NCBI RefSeq assembly: GCF_024756235.1
Contig: NZ_JANUGY010000003.1
Location: forward strand, 310,001 to 374,000
DNA length: 64,000 nt
DNA from: Massilia kyonggiensis
GTDB taxonomy: Bacteria; Pseudomonadota; Gammaproteobacteria; Burkholderiales; Burkholderiaceae_D
Direction: 5' to 3'
A program made the position numbers and the translations under genes. Of this stretch, positions 1 to 7,541 are shown piece by piece (position 1 is the stretch's first letter; the number at the start of each line of letters is the position of its first letter). Below the pieces are notes generated by a model that was not told the DNA's origin, did not search any database, and worked only from the letters and a program-made list of their open reading frames with translations.

Positions 1-286
1 TCGTCTCATGGCCGAGCGCGACGGTGGCGCCCAGCATGCCCTCGCGGCCCACGAGACCCACTTCGAGCGTCATGCGCCCTTCGGCCACGGCCATCAGCGA
101 GATCAGGCAATCGTGCGGAAAATAGATGTGGCGGATGGTGTCGCCCGGCTCGCACAACACGGCGCCGACGTCCACCTTGACCTGGTCGAGCGCCGGCAGC
201 ATCCGTGCCAGCTCCTGCGGCGGGAGCGCGGCCAGCAGCAGGTTGGCATTGTGCTCGGCGGCCACAGGTGGAGCGGCTGAATTCAT
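1..286 (-). CDS. Crp/Fnr family transcriptional regulator, N-terminal part (3' end outside window)
   Basis: The visible 95 residues are the cyclic-nucleotide-binding-like sensor half of a Crp/Fnr protein. Residues about 48-90 read IRHIYFPHDCLISLMAV followed by VGLVGREGMLGATVALG, the beta-roll pattern typical of this family in betaproteobacteria. The helix-turn-helix half lies beyond the window edge, so DNA binding is assumed from the family. The start at 286 is chosen because the reading begins cleanly there (MNSAAPPVAAEHN) with a weak GAGGG upstream. It diverges from the glycine-zipper gene, with 225 nt between them. The ligand and targets cannot be read from the sequence. Confidence 0.8.
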   Translation of the reverse strand, partial: MNSAAPPVAAEHNANLLLAALPPQELARMLPALDQVKVDVGAVLCEPGDTIRHIYFPHDCLISLMAVAEGRMTLEVGLVGREGMLGATVALGHET

Positions 287-511
287 CGGACCCTCGCGGT
301 TGGACTTCATCGGTTCACACGTTCGGGAAATTGGATATTTACACTGCCCGGAAACATTTGCTGACAACTTTCAGTCAGCGTACCGGCCGCGCCAGGGCAA
401 GTATGTACGGTGACGCACGGAACGGGGTGTTGTTGCCAGGGACAATGGAAACGTACCGGACTCGAGGCTCGCGACCACGCCTCGTCCCCACCGACACCGG
501 AAAGGAAAGCC

Positions 512-1348
512 ATGGACACGCATCATCCCACCCCGCCCGCACGGGCCAGGCAACACCCCCTCCTGATCGCCGCCGCGATTGCGGTCATCCTGTTCTGCGC
601 CATCGGCACGGCGGCCATCATGGGCTGGCTGCCGTCGTCGACCGGCGGCAACCGCGGCCAGTTGAACGACGCCGACCGCGCGGCCCTGTCGGCCGGCCTG
701 CAACCGCCGGGCCAGCCGGGCTATGTTGCACCGGCTGCACCGGCCGCGCCGCTGGCCAGCCAGCCCCAGGCCGCTTATCCGGTGCAAACGCCGGTGCAGC
801 CCACCTACCCCGCTCCGGCCGGCGCGCAGACCTACGCCACACCGAATACGGCCTACGGCTACGGCGGCAGCCAGGGCTCGACCAGCGCCGGCTACGCGCC
901 CGCCCCGGCCCCGCAATACGCACCGGCCGAGCGCGCCCCGGCCGAACCGGCCCCCGCGCCGAAGGTCACGCGCAAGCCGGCCAAGGTGGCCTCGAACGAC
1001 ACCGGCAGCAACTGGTGCAATAACTGCGGCAACATCGAGTCGATCCGCCAGATCAAGACGCGCGCCGAGGGCAGCGGCGTCGGCGCGGCCGGTGGCGCCA
1101 TCCTCGGCGGGTTGCTGGGCAACCAGGTCGGCAGCGGCCACGGCCGGCAGCTCGCCACCGTCGCGGGCGCGGTCGGCGGTGCCGTCGTGGGCAACCAGGT
1201 CGAAGGCAATATGAAGGCCGACATCAGCTACGAGATCCGCGTCCGCCTCGACGACGGCACGCTGCGCACGTTCCACCAACACAATGCTCCGCCGTGGCGT
1301 ACGGGCGACCGCGTGCGCATCGTGAAAGGCTCGCTGCGCTCGGCCTGA
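512..1348 (+). CDS. Glycine zipper 2TM domain membrane protein
   Basis: 278-residue envelope protein of unknown exact role. A single hydrophobic segment at about residues 17-40 should anchor it in the inner membrane. It is followed by a long Ala/Pro/Gln/Tyr-rich linker (about 45-160), a short Cys-rich motif (NWCNNCG near 170), and a glycine-zipper block (about 189-234, GAAGGAILGGLLGNQVG) of the Rick_17kDa/2TM type, with a small conserved tail. The start at 512 is preferred over the in-frame ATG at 410 because GGAAAGGAAAG lies just upstream and the earlier codons are Cys/Trp-rich non-protein-like sequence. A strong terminator follows. Proteins of this type resemble SlyB-like envelope factors, but the function is inferred only from the domain. 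Confidence 0.8.
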   Translation: MDTHHPTPPARARQHPLLIAAAIAVILFCAIGTAAIMGWLPSSTGGNRGQLNDADRAALSAGLQPPGQPGYVAPAAPAAPLASQPQAAYPVQTPVQPTYPAPAGAQTYATPNTAYGYGGSQGSTSAGYAPAPAPQYAPAERAPAEPAPAPKVTRKPAKVASNDTGSNWCNNCGNIESIRQIKTRAEGSGVGAAGGAILGGLLGNQVGSGHGRQLATVAGAVGGAVVGNQVEGNMKADISYEIRVRLDDGTLRTFHQHNAPPWRTGDRVRIVKGSLRSA

Positions 1349-1369
1349 GGGAACGCGCATGAACCGGTC

Positions 1370-1399
1370 AACCGGGGCTTCGGCCCCGGTTTTTTTTTG
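1370..1399 (+). terminator. Intrinsic terminator after the glycine-zipper gene
   Basis: ACCGGGGC-TTC-GGCCCCGGT forms a GC-rich hairpin followed directly by nine T residues. It lies about 20 nt after the stop codon and is oriented to end transcription of the glycine-zipper gene. Confidence 0.92.
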
Positions 1400-1564
1400 T
1401 CAAGCCGCGTGCTATGTTGGAGACAGGTGCGTTGCGTTTGCACCTTGCACGATCGCTCACTAAGTTTTCTTTTTCGCAATGTGCGTTAGCGCACTGATCA
1501 GTTCGCCTGCGCACATCAGTATCGGCTTCATACGGCAGAGATCACTCAAGCGAAAGGACGCGAC

Positions 1565-1795
1565 ATGAACAGTCTGGCATGGATCGGCATCATTCTCTGG
1601 GGACTTCTTTTGACCGGCTTCGGCCTCGCCAGCGCGGGTCCGGCACCGCAGGCCACGGCGGCCGAGATGGCGGCCCAGGACGTCTTTTTCCTGATCACGG
1701 GCGGCTTGCTGACCTGCCTGATCGGGTTCCTCGGCCTGATGGGCTTCATGGGCTGGGTTCCCGGATTGCACAAGGAACAAAAAAGCGCGATGTAA
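1565..1795 (+). CDS. Small two-TM membrane protein, unknown function
   Basis: 76 residues with two hydrophobic stretches (about 5-25 and 42-65) separated by a short polar loop. The sequence ends in a basic tail, so a hairpin in the inner membrane is likely. GAAAGGACGCG precedes the ATG. I recognise no domain. It sits alone between a terminator and another small membrane protein gene; the two may be co-transcribed (87 nt apart). Confidence 0.65.
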   Translation: MNSLAWIGIILWGLLLTGFGLASAGPAPQATAAEMAAQDVFFLITGGLLTCLIGFLGLMGFMGWVPGLHKEQKSAM

Positions 1796-1882
1796 TGTAC
1801 GGCATCGTACGGAGCGCGGAGCTTGTTAGTTCGATACTGGATTCACGGCACAGCAACGCCGGTCAACCATGAGGACACTATC

Positions 1883-2029
1883 ATGCTCTATACAATTGCC
1901 GTCATTCTTATCATTCTGTGGCTGCTCGGTCTGGTAACCTCCTATACCGTGGGCGGTTTCATCCACATCCTGCTGGTCGTCGCCGTCATCATGATCCTGG
2001 TGCGCCTGATCAGTGGCCGAGGCATATAG
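1883..2029 (+). CDS. lmo0937-family small membrane protein
   Basis: 48 residues, almost entirely hydrophobic, with the layout MLYTIAVILIILWLLGLV...GGFIHILLVVAVIMILVRLI. This matches the short lmo0937-type membrane proteins common in Oxalobacteraceae and often seen near stress or envelope genes. The ATG at 1883 is preceded by GAGGAC. An earlier in-frame start at 1823 would add 20 residues that do not look like the family. The function is unknown. Confidence 0.75.
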   Translation: MLYTIAVILIILWLLGLVTSYTVGGFIHILLVVAVIMILVRLISGRGI

Positions 2030-2040
2030 CATCATCACAG

Positions 2041-2145
2041 CGGCACGCACCGCGTGCCGAACCGCAGTGACCTGCGGACCTGACCGATCCGTTTCGCGGT
2101 CGTGCCCACTGCTGCGGGTGCGACTACGAAACGGATATTTTTTTT
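2041..2145 (+). promoter_or_regulatory. Three-hairpin leader with terminator-like U-run before the OmpA-like gene
   Basis: Three stems follow one another: CGGCACGC/GCGTGCCG (2041-2059), CCGCAG/CTGCGG (2062-2077) and ATCCGTTTCG/CGAAACGGAT (2087-2136, with further internal pairing). The last is followed by eight T residues (2138-2145). The ribosome binding site GAAGGAG starts at the very next base and the ATG is at 2159. The last stem is a convincing intrinsic terminator. Placed here it could end transcription of the preceding small gene, or act as an attenuator for the downstream lipoprotein gene. Confidence 0.6.
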
Positions 2146-2158
2146 GAAGGAGACCACC

Positions 2159-2830
2159 ATGAAAACGACCCTGATCCGTTCCACCCTGTGCGCCACCGCG
2201 TTCGCCGTGGCCGCCACCGGCTGCGCCGACATGAACCAGACCCAGCGCGGCACCGCCACCGGCGCCGGCATCGGTGCCGGCCTCGGCGCGATCCTCGGCG
2301 CCTCGACGGGCGGCGGCGGTTCCGGCCGGGCCGCGCGCGGCGCGGTCCTGGGCGCGGCGGCGGGCGCCGTTGCCGGCAACGTCTGGTCGCGCCACATGGA
2401 ACAACAGCGCCAGCAGATGGAACAGGCCACGCGCGGCACCGGCGTGCAAGTGTCGCAGACGTCCGACAACCGCCTGAAGCTGGACATCCCGAGCGACGTC
2501 TCGTTCGACACGAACCGCTCCGACATCAAGTCGAACTTCCGCCCGATCCTCGACCGCTTCGCCCAGACGCTGAACGACAATCCCGCCACCAACGTGACCA
2601 TCATCGGCCACACCGACAACACGGGCGGGGACCAGATCAACCAGCCGCTGTCGCTGGACCGCGCCGCCCACACGCGCGACTACCTGGCGGCGCGCGGCGT
2701 CAATCCGGCCCGCATCACGGTCGAAGGCCGCGCCGCACGCGAGCCGATCGCCTCCAACGACGACCCGGCCGGCCGCGCACGCAACCGCCGCGTGGAGATC
2801 TACGTCAGCGAACCGGCCCGCCAGGGTTGA
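2159..2830 (+). CDS. OmpA family lipoprotein with glycine zipper (YiaD-like)
   Basis: 223-residue outer-membrane lipoprotein thought to tether the envelope to peptidoglycan. The N-terminus is a signal peptide ending in AATGC (lipid-attachment Cys about residue 21). A glycine-rich zipper block (about 33-78) follows, then a C-terminal OmpA domain (about 105-220). The latter has the peptidoglycan-binding signature: GHTDNTGG, N-x-PLS-x-x-RA, and RNRRVEIYV at the end. The ATG at 2159 has GAAGGAG upstream. The architecture matches YiaD/Pal-like proteins of the same size. A three-hairpin leader precedes it. Confidence 0.9.
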   Translation: MKTTLIRSTLCATAFAVAATGCADMNQTQRGTATGAGIGAGLGAILGASTGGGGSGRAARGAVLGAAAGAVAGNVWSRHMEQQRQQMEQATRGTGVQVSQTSDNRLKLDIPSDVSFDTNRSDIKSNFRPILDRFAQTLNDNPATNVTIIGHTDNTGGDQINQPLSLDRAAHTRDYLAARGVNPARITVEGRAAREPIASNDDPAGRARNRRVEIYVSEPARQG

Positions 2831-2901
2831 CCACGCCGGGCGCGCGCCCGTGCACGGCGCGCACGGTGTATCCTCGGGCAAGGCCAACCACAGGAGATGC
2901 C

Positions 2902-3498
2902 ATGACCCGCGACACCGTGCGCATCGTCCGCGAGGAGATCCTCTCGGACCATTATCTGCCCCTCAAGAACGTCACCTACGCCCAGCGTCGCCAGGACGGC
3001 GAGCTGCAGGTCCAGTCGCGCGAAGTCTACGACTGCGCGGACGGCGCCGCCGTGCTGCTGTACAACCGCGCGCACCGGTCCGTCGTGCTGACGCGCCAGT
3101 TCCGTCTCGGCGCCCGCATGGCCGGCCACGATGGCTATCTGCTCGAAGCCGCGGCCGGCATGCTGGACGGCGCCGACCCGGCCGCACGCGCCATCGCGGA
3201 AGCGCGCGAAGAGACGGGCTACGACATCGACCACGTGCACCCGGCGCTGCAGCTGTACGTCAGCCCGGGGGCGACGACGGAACGCATCCACCTGTTCGTC
3301 GCGGAGTATGATCGCGCGCGGCGCTGCGACGCCGGCGGCGGCAACCCCGAAGAAGGCGAAGACATCGAGGTCGTGGAACTGGATTTCGACGACGCCCTCG
3401 CGATGGTCGAGACGGGCGACATCGTCGACGCCAAGACCGTCCTGCTGCTCATGTACCTGGAGCGCAAGGTGCTGGGACGGCACGGCGAAGCATCGTGA
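2902..3498 (+). CDS. Nudix hydrolase, NudK/ADP-ribose pyrophosphatase-like
   Basis: 198 residues. Members of this subgroup hydrolyse nucleotide sugars such as GDP-mannose or ADP-ribose, releasing NMP and a sugar phosphate. The Nudix box is at about residues 92-113 (GMLDGADPAARAIAEAREET). It keeps the E-x-x-E-E-T-G-Y spacing seen in NudK, with Asp in place of the first Glu. The flanking VVLTRQFRLGAR and YVSPGATTERIHLFVAEYD match this subfamily. AGGAGATGCC precedes the ATG. The exact substrate cannot be decided from the sequence. Confidence 0.85.
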   Translation: MTRDTVRIVREEILSDHYLPLKNVTYAQRRQDGELQVQSREVYDCADGAAVLLYNRAHRSVVLTRQFRLGARMAGHDGYLLEAAAGMLDGADPAARAIAEAREETGYDIDHVHPALQLYVSPGATTERIHLFVAEYDRARRCDAGGGNPEEGEDIEVVELDFDDALAMVETGDIVDAKTVLLLMYLERKVLGRHGEAS

Positions 3499-3566
3499 TG
3501 CCCCCATCGGTGGTGCTGTTCGACAATGGGCAGAGCCGCGACAATGTTTGAAAGGAAGACTTAACG

Positions 3567-4127
3567 ATGAAGAAATTGATTGCACCCGCGCTCCTGCTCG
3601 CGTGCGCCTGCGCCGCCCTCCCCGCCGGCGCGCAGACGCTGAAGCCCGGCCTGTGGTCGCTGTCGAACACGATGACATCGAACGACCCGCAAATATCGCA
3701 GGCGATGTCGGCCATGCAGCAGCACATGGCCAACATGTCGCCCGAGCAGCGCCAGCAGATGCAGAAGATGATGCAGCAGCACGGCGTGCAGGTCGACGTC
3801 GGTGCAAACGGCGCCCTGCAGACGAAGCTGTGCATGACGCGCGAGATGGCCGAGCGCAAGGAGTTCCCGGTTCAGCAGGGCGATTGCAGGCAGACGTACA
3901 CGCAGCAATCGGCGACGCGCGGCCACATCGCGTTCACCTGCACGAAACCGAAGGTGAGCGGCGAAGGCGACTTCGTCGCGGACAACGACACGAGCTACCG
4001 CGCCCGCATGAAGATCCGGAGCGAAGAACAAGGGCGCAACCAGACTGTGGACATGGATGTCACCGGCAAGTGGCTGTCGGCCGATTGCGGCACCATCCGT
4101 CCGATCCCCATCCCGCGAGCAAAGTAG
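3567..4127 (+). CDS. DUF3617 domain-containing periplasmic protein
   Basis: 186 residues. A signal peptide ends near ALPAGAQ (residue 22). The mature protein begins TLKPGLWSLSNTM, the usual opening of DUF3617 proteins. A Met/Gln-rich helical segment (about 48-72) is followed by a Cys-containing beta-rich domain (CMTREM, DCRQTY, FTCTKP, DCGTI). The four Cys could form two disulfides in the periplasm. GAAAGGAAG lies upstream of the ATG. The family's function is unknown. It is a single gene closed by its own terminator. Confidence 0.85.
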   Translation: MKKLIAPALLLACACAALPAGAQTLKPGLWSLSNTMTSNDPQISQAMSAMQQHMANMSPEQRQQMQKMMQQHGVQVDVGANGALQTKLCMTREMAERKEFPVQQGDCRQTYTQQSATRGHIAFTCTKPKVSGEGDFVADNDTSYRARMKIRSEEQGRNQTVDMDVTGKWLSADCGTIRPIPIPRAK

Positions 4128-4155
4128 TACGGATTGACCCCAACGGGATTTTCGA

Positions 4156-4181
4156 GCCAGGCCGCGCGCCTGGCTTTTTTT
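4156..4181 (+). terminator. Intrinsic terminator after the DUF3617 gene
   Basis: GCCAGGC-CGCG-CGCCTGGC hairpin followed by seven T residues, 28 nt after the stop codon. Confidence 0.88.
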
Positions 4182-4198
4182 CGTCAGACCATTCCTCC

Positions 4199-4438
4199 AA
4201 TTCGGGGTCAGAGCACATTCTTTCTCAAATTCGGGGTCAGAGCACATTTCGAATCCATTTCGCGGCGCGAATCGCGTCTACAGCGACCGACCAATGCACC
4301 CAGATCGGGATCACCCGCCCCTCTCTGCCAGCGCAAGAAAATGCCATCCGTTTGCGTCGAGTTTTACCCTGCAGACCTTGCTTCAAAAAGTGCTCTGACC
4401 CCGAATTTCATGAAAAATGTGCTCTGACCCCGAATTTT
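4199..4438 (+). repeat. REP-like repeat cluster, two direct and two inverted copies
   Basis: The motif TTCGGGGTCAGAGCACATT occurs at about 4201-4219 and 4230-4248. It appears in inverted form at about 4386-4408 and 4413-4438 (GTGCTCTGACCCCGAATTT). The two pairs enclose about 135 nt without a coding signal. The symmetric arrangement looks like a non-autonomous REP doublet. From memory, GGGTCAGAGCAC motifs often flank REP-associated tyrosine transposase genes in proteobacteria, but no transposase is present here. Confidence 0.8.
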
Positions 4439-4458
4439 CCTGAGCCCGAATATGTATG

Positions 4459-5295
4459 TCAGGTGGTCTCGGTGAAGGCGAGGTAGAGGTCGCGTGCCTG
4501 CTTCGCGACCGGGCCGGCGAGCAGTTCGCGTGCTTCGTAGCGCGTGCACGGTGCGACCTTCCCGTAGTTGCCGGTGTTGAAGATTTCGCGGGCCGTATCC
4601 AGTTCTTCCGGCTTGACGGTGCGCTCCACCACCTTTACGCCCGCCTCGCCCAGCAGCGCGATCACGCGGGCGCGGGTGATGCCGGCCAGGAAGGTGCCGT
4701 TCAGCGCAGGCGTGACGACTTCGCCGTCCGCCGTCACCAGGAACAGGTTCGACGTCGCGAACTCGGCCACGTTGCCGGCCGCGTCCAGCAGGACGGCGTT
4801 GTCGAAGCCGCGTGCCTTTGCCTCGCGCAGCGCGCGCGCCGTGTTGGCGTACAGCGCGGACGCCTTGGCATCCGTCGGCGCCATCGTCGGCTCCGGGCGG
4901 CGCAGCGCCGACAGGCAGGCCGAGAAGCCGGAGAATGGCGGCAGCGGCGCGTCGAACAGGGTCAGCGCGAACGCGGCCGCTTCCGGCGTCGGGATGAGGA
5001 AACCTTCCGAGGCGAACACGAGCGGACGAATGTACAGCTCCGCGTCGGCCGGGAAACGCGCGACGCCTTCGCGCACGAGCGCCTCCATCTCGTCCACGTT
5101 CAGCGGGCACTGCAGGCCCAGCTTGTCGGCCGACGCGATCACGCGCTCCAGGTGCGGACGCAGGTCCGGCAGGTGGCCGCGCAGCGCCCGCGCGCCGTCG
5201 AAAACGGATGAACCCAGCCAGACGCTGTGGTCCATGGCGCCGAACAACGGCGTATTCCCTTCGGCCCATTGGCCATTATAGTAAGTCAGATACAT
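4459..5295 (-). CDS. Class IV aminotransferase, branched-chain aminotransferase-like
   Basis: 278 residues, a PLP-dependent fold-type IV enzyme of the IlvE/D-amino-acid transaminase group. The opening YYNGQW and HSVWLGSSVFDGARA fit the family. The PLP lysine is in PTDAKASALYAN (about residue 143). The segment AEFATSNLFLV and the cofactor-binding NGTFLAGITRARVI are also present. It probably interconverts branched-chain amino acids and 2-oxo acids, but the amino-acid specificity cannot be read. The gene ends just beyond the REP cluster and diverges from the recombinase-like gene. Confidence 0.87.
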   Translation of the reverse strand: MYLTYYNGQWAEGNTPLFGAMDHSVWLGSSVFDGARALRGHLPDLRPHLERVIASADKLGLQCPLNVDEMEALVREGVARFPADAELYIRPLVFASEGFLIPTPEAAAFALTLFDAPLPPFSGFSACLSALRRPEPTMAPTDAKASALYANTARALREAKARGFDNAVLLDAAGNVAEFATSNLFLVTADGEVVTPALNGTFLAGITRARVIALLGEAGVKVVERTVKPEELDTAREIFNTGNYGKVAPCTRYEARELLAGPVAKQARDLYLAFTETT

Positions 5296-5420
5296 GCTGC
5301 ACCCCTGGTGATGACGTCAAGCATCAAGTGTAACGCAGCCCTGCCTGCTCGGTTCGTCACCGTACAGTGGCCGCCGGGTATCCACGCATACACTGTCCTT
5401 TCCAAGCCGCGAATATTCCC

Positions 5421-7541
5421 ATGCTCTCGATCCTCGAACATCTCGACCCGGACAGCGACCGCATCGACCTGCTGGTCGACCTGGTCGACCGGTTGCGCCC
5501 ACGCCGCGCAAGCGACCACGACTACGCGCGCGCCCAGGTGCGCACCTTGACCCAGCTGCTGAAGGGTCATCCCGGCCAAGCCTGGACGCTGCGTCGCTAC
5601 CTGACCCGCCTGCTCGAAACGCGCCGCCACACGAGCCTGTATTCCGACGTCGGCATCCTGTCGAACGACGGTTTCTTCACGGAGCTGAAAAAACGCATCG
5701 CCTACCGCATCCTGCCGCCCGCGCTGGACGATTTATACCTGTCCGACACGCTCGACCGCGTGCTGTGCCGCGAGGACGATTACCAGTGGATCCGCGCGGT
5801 GCCGAACGCCGACTGGCTCGAACTGTTCGACGTGGTCGCGAACGCGGCGCCGCCGGACGACGCGGCGGACGAATCCGCCGAGTCGTCGCGCGCGCGCAAG
5901 GTCGTGCTGACGGGCCTGCTGGACGCGATCCGCACCCTGTCGTGCCGCGTCTGCGCGCTGGGCCTGGAGCCGCGCCTGATCCACGCGCACATGGAAATCG
6001 AGGAAGTCGACTCGCCCTTCCTCATGCAGAACATCGAGGCAAATAAATATCTCGACGACTACGGCCGCCTGATGGCCGACGAGGTCGACACGATGGAAGA
6101 TGCGCGCCACCTGCTCGTCATGCTCGACCAATGCGAAAACGTGGTGCTGAAGATCCGCCGCGGCGCCCTCGCCTCCGGCACGAGCGTCGCGCTGACGTAT
6201 CTGCTGGTGGCGCTGACGCAGAGCATCGACCGCCTGAGAAAACTCCTGTTCCTCGTCGACACGAGCGGCGCCCTCCCGTCCGCACCGACCGTGGACGTGG
6301 AAACGCTCGCGAACGAGGCGACGCCGCCGACCGAACCGCCGACGAGCCTGCGCCGCGCGGCCGCCGTCGACCTCGCGCAGGAACTCGCGGAAGCGCACAA
6401 CACGAAGTACGAAGTGCGCGGCCTGCTGCGCGACAATATCGACCTGCTGGCGCGCAACGTCACGGAAAACGCGAGCCGCACGGGCGAGCACTACATCGCC
6501 GAACGGCGCGCGGACCTGCGCGGCATGTTCGCGTCGTCGGCCGGGGCCGGCATCATCATCGGCTTCATGGCGCTCATCAAGATCCTGATTTCGTACCAGC
6601 ACCGCGCCCCGCTGATCGAAGCCCTGCTCTACAGCCTCAACTACGCGGCCGGCTTCATGCTCGTGCACGTGCTGCATTTCACCATCGCGACGAAGCAGCC
6701 GGCGATGACGGCCGCGCGCATCGCCGCCGCCCTGCACGACACGGCGCAGAGAGGGTCCAGTCGGCGCCAGGTCGACGTGGACAGCATGGCGGCCCTCGTG
6801 AACAAAGTGTTCCGGACGCAGATCGTCGCCGTGCTGGGCAACCTCGCGACCGTGATCCCGGTCGCGTGGGCCATCGCCCTCGCCTGGTACTGGATCTTCG
6901 GCACGCACCTCGTGAATCCCGTCAAGGCCGAGCACCTGATCGAAGACAGCCATCCGTGGCATTCGCTCGCGCTGCTGCATGCGGCGATCGCGGGCGTATG
7001 GCTGTTCGTGTCGGGGCTCGTGTCCGGCTACTACGACAACAAGGCCATGTACACGCGCATGGGCCAGCGCGTCCAGCAGCTGCGCTGGCTGCGCCGGCTG
7101 CTCGGCGAGGAACGGCGCGCCCGCTTCGCCCGCTATGTCGAGGACAACCTGGGTGGCCTGATGGGCAACTTCGTGTTCGGCGTGCTGATGGGCATCACGG
7201 GCACTGTCGGCTACCTCCTCGGCCTGCCGCTCGACGTGCGCCACGTGACGTTTTCGTCCGCCAATTTCGCCATCGGCTTCGTCGGGCTCGGCCAGCAGGT
7301 CGACCCGGACACCATCGCGATGACTTTCCTCGGCATCGCCCTCATCGGCATGGTGAACCTGCTGGTGAGCTTCGGTCTTGCGCTGTGGGTGGCGCTGCGG
7401 GCGCGCAAGGTGCGCTTCCGCCACGGTTTCCGCCTGCTGCGCGCACTGGGCCGCCGCCTGCGCGCGGCGCCGCTCGACTTCTTCATCGGACCGCGCGACC
7501 TCGACGAGGCCGCGGTTGCCAACCCGAGAGGTTTCAAATGA
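5421..7541 (+). CDS. 'Site-specific recombinase' family membrane protein (SpecificRecomb)
   Basis: 706 residues. Despite its family name, the protein looks like a membrane protein. The N-terminal half (1-360) is soluble and helical. The C-terminal half has at least six hydrophobic segments (for example FASSAGAGIIIGFMALIKILI, LATVIPVAWAIALAWYWIFG, FAIGFVGLGQQVDPDTIAMTF). No tyrosine or serine recombinase catalytic motif is visible, so recombinase activity is doubtful. The ATG at 5421 is chosen over an upstream one because MLSILEHLDPDSDRI is the usual start. The stop overlaps the next start by 4 nt (ATGA), which couples it to the phospholipase-D-like lipoprotein gene. Confidence 0.85.
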   Translation: MLSILEHLDPDSDRIDLLVDLVDRLRPRRASDHDYARAQVRTLTQLLKGHPGQAWTLRRYLTRLLETRRHTSLYSDVGILSNDGFFTELKKRIAYRILPPALDDLYLSDTLDRVLCREDDYQWIRAVPNADWLELFDVVANAAPPDDAADESAESSRARKVVLTGLLDAIRTLSCRVCALGLEPRLIHAHMEIEEVDSPFLMQNIEANKYLDDYGRLMADEVDTMEDARHLLVMLDQCENVVLKIRRGALASGTSVALTYLLVALTQSIDRLRKLLFLVDTSGALPSAPTVDVETLANEATPPTEPPTSLRRAAAVDLAQELAEAHNTKYEVRGLLRDNIDLLARNVTENASRTGEHYIAERRADLRGMFASSAGAGIIIGFMALIKILISYQHRAPLIEALLYSLNYAAGFMLVHVLHFTIATKQPAMTAARIAAALHDTAQRGSSRRQVDVDSMAALVNKVFRTQIVAVLGNLATVIPVAWAIALAWYWIFGTHLVNPVKAEHLIEDSHPWHSLALLHAAIAGVWLFVSGLVSGYYDNKAMYTRMGQRVQQLRWLRRLLGEERRARFARYVEDNLGGLMGNFVFGVLMGITGTVGYLLGLPLDVRHVTFSSANFAIGFVGLGQQVDPDTIAMTFLGIALIGMVNLLVSFGLALWVALRARKVRFRHGFRLLRALGRRLRAAPLDFFIGPRDLDEAAVANPRGFK

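Noticed and set aside
4199-4438. Repeats that could suggest a CRISPR array
   Set aside because: Only four copies, in opposite orientations and with uneven spacing; no cas genes in the window.
5421-7541. True DNA recombinase activity for the 'site-specific recombinase' gene
   Set aside because: The protein has many membrane spans and no visible tyrosine or serine recombinase motif; only the family name suggests recombination.
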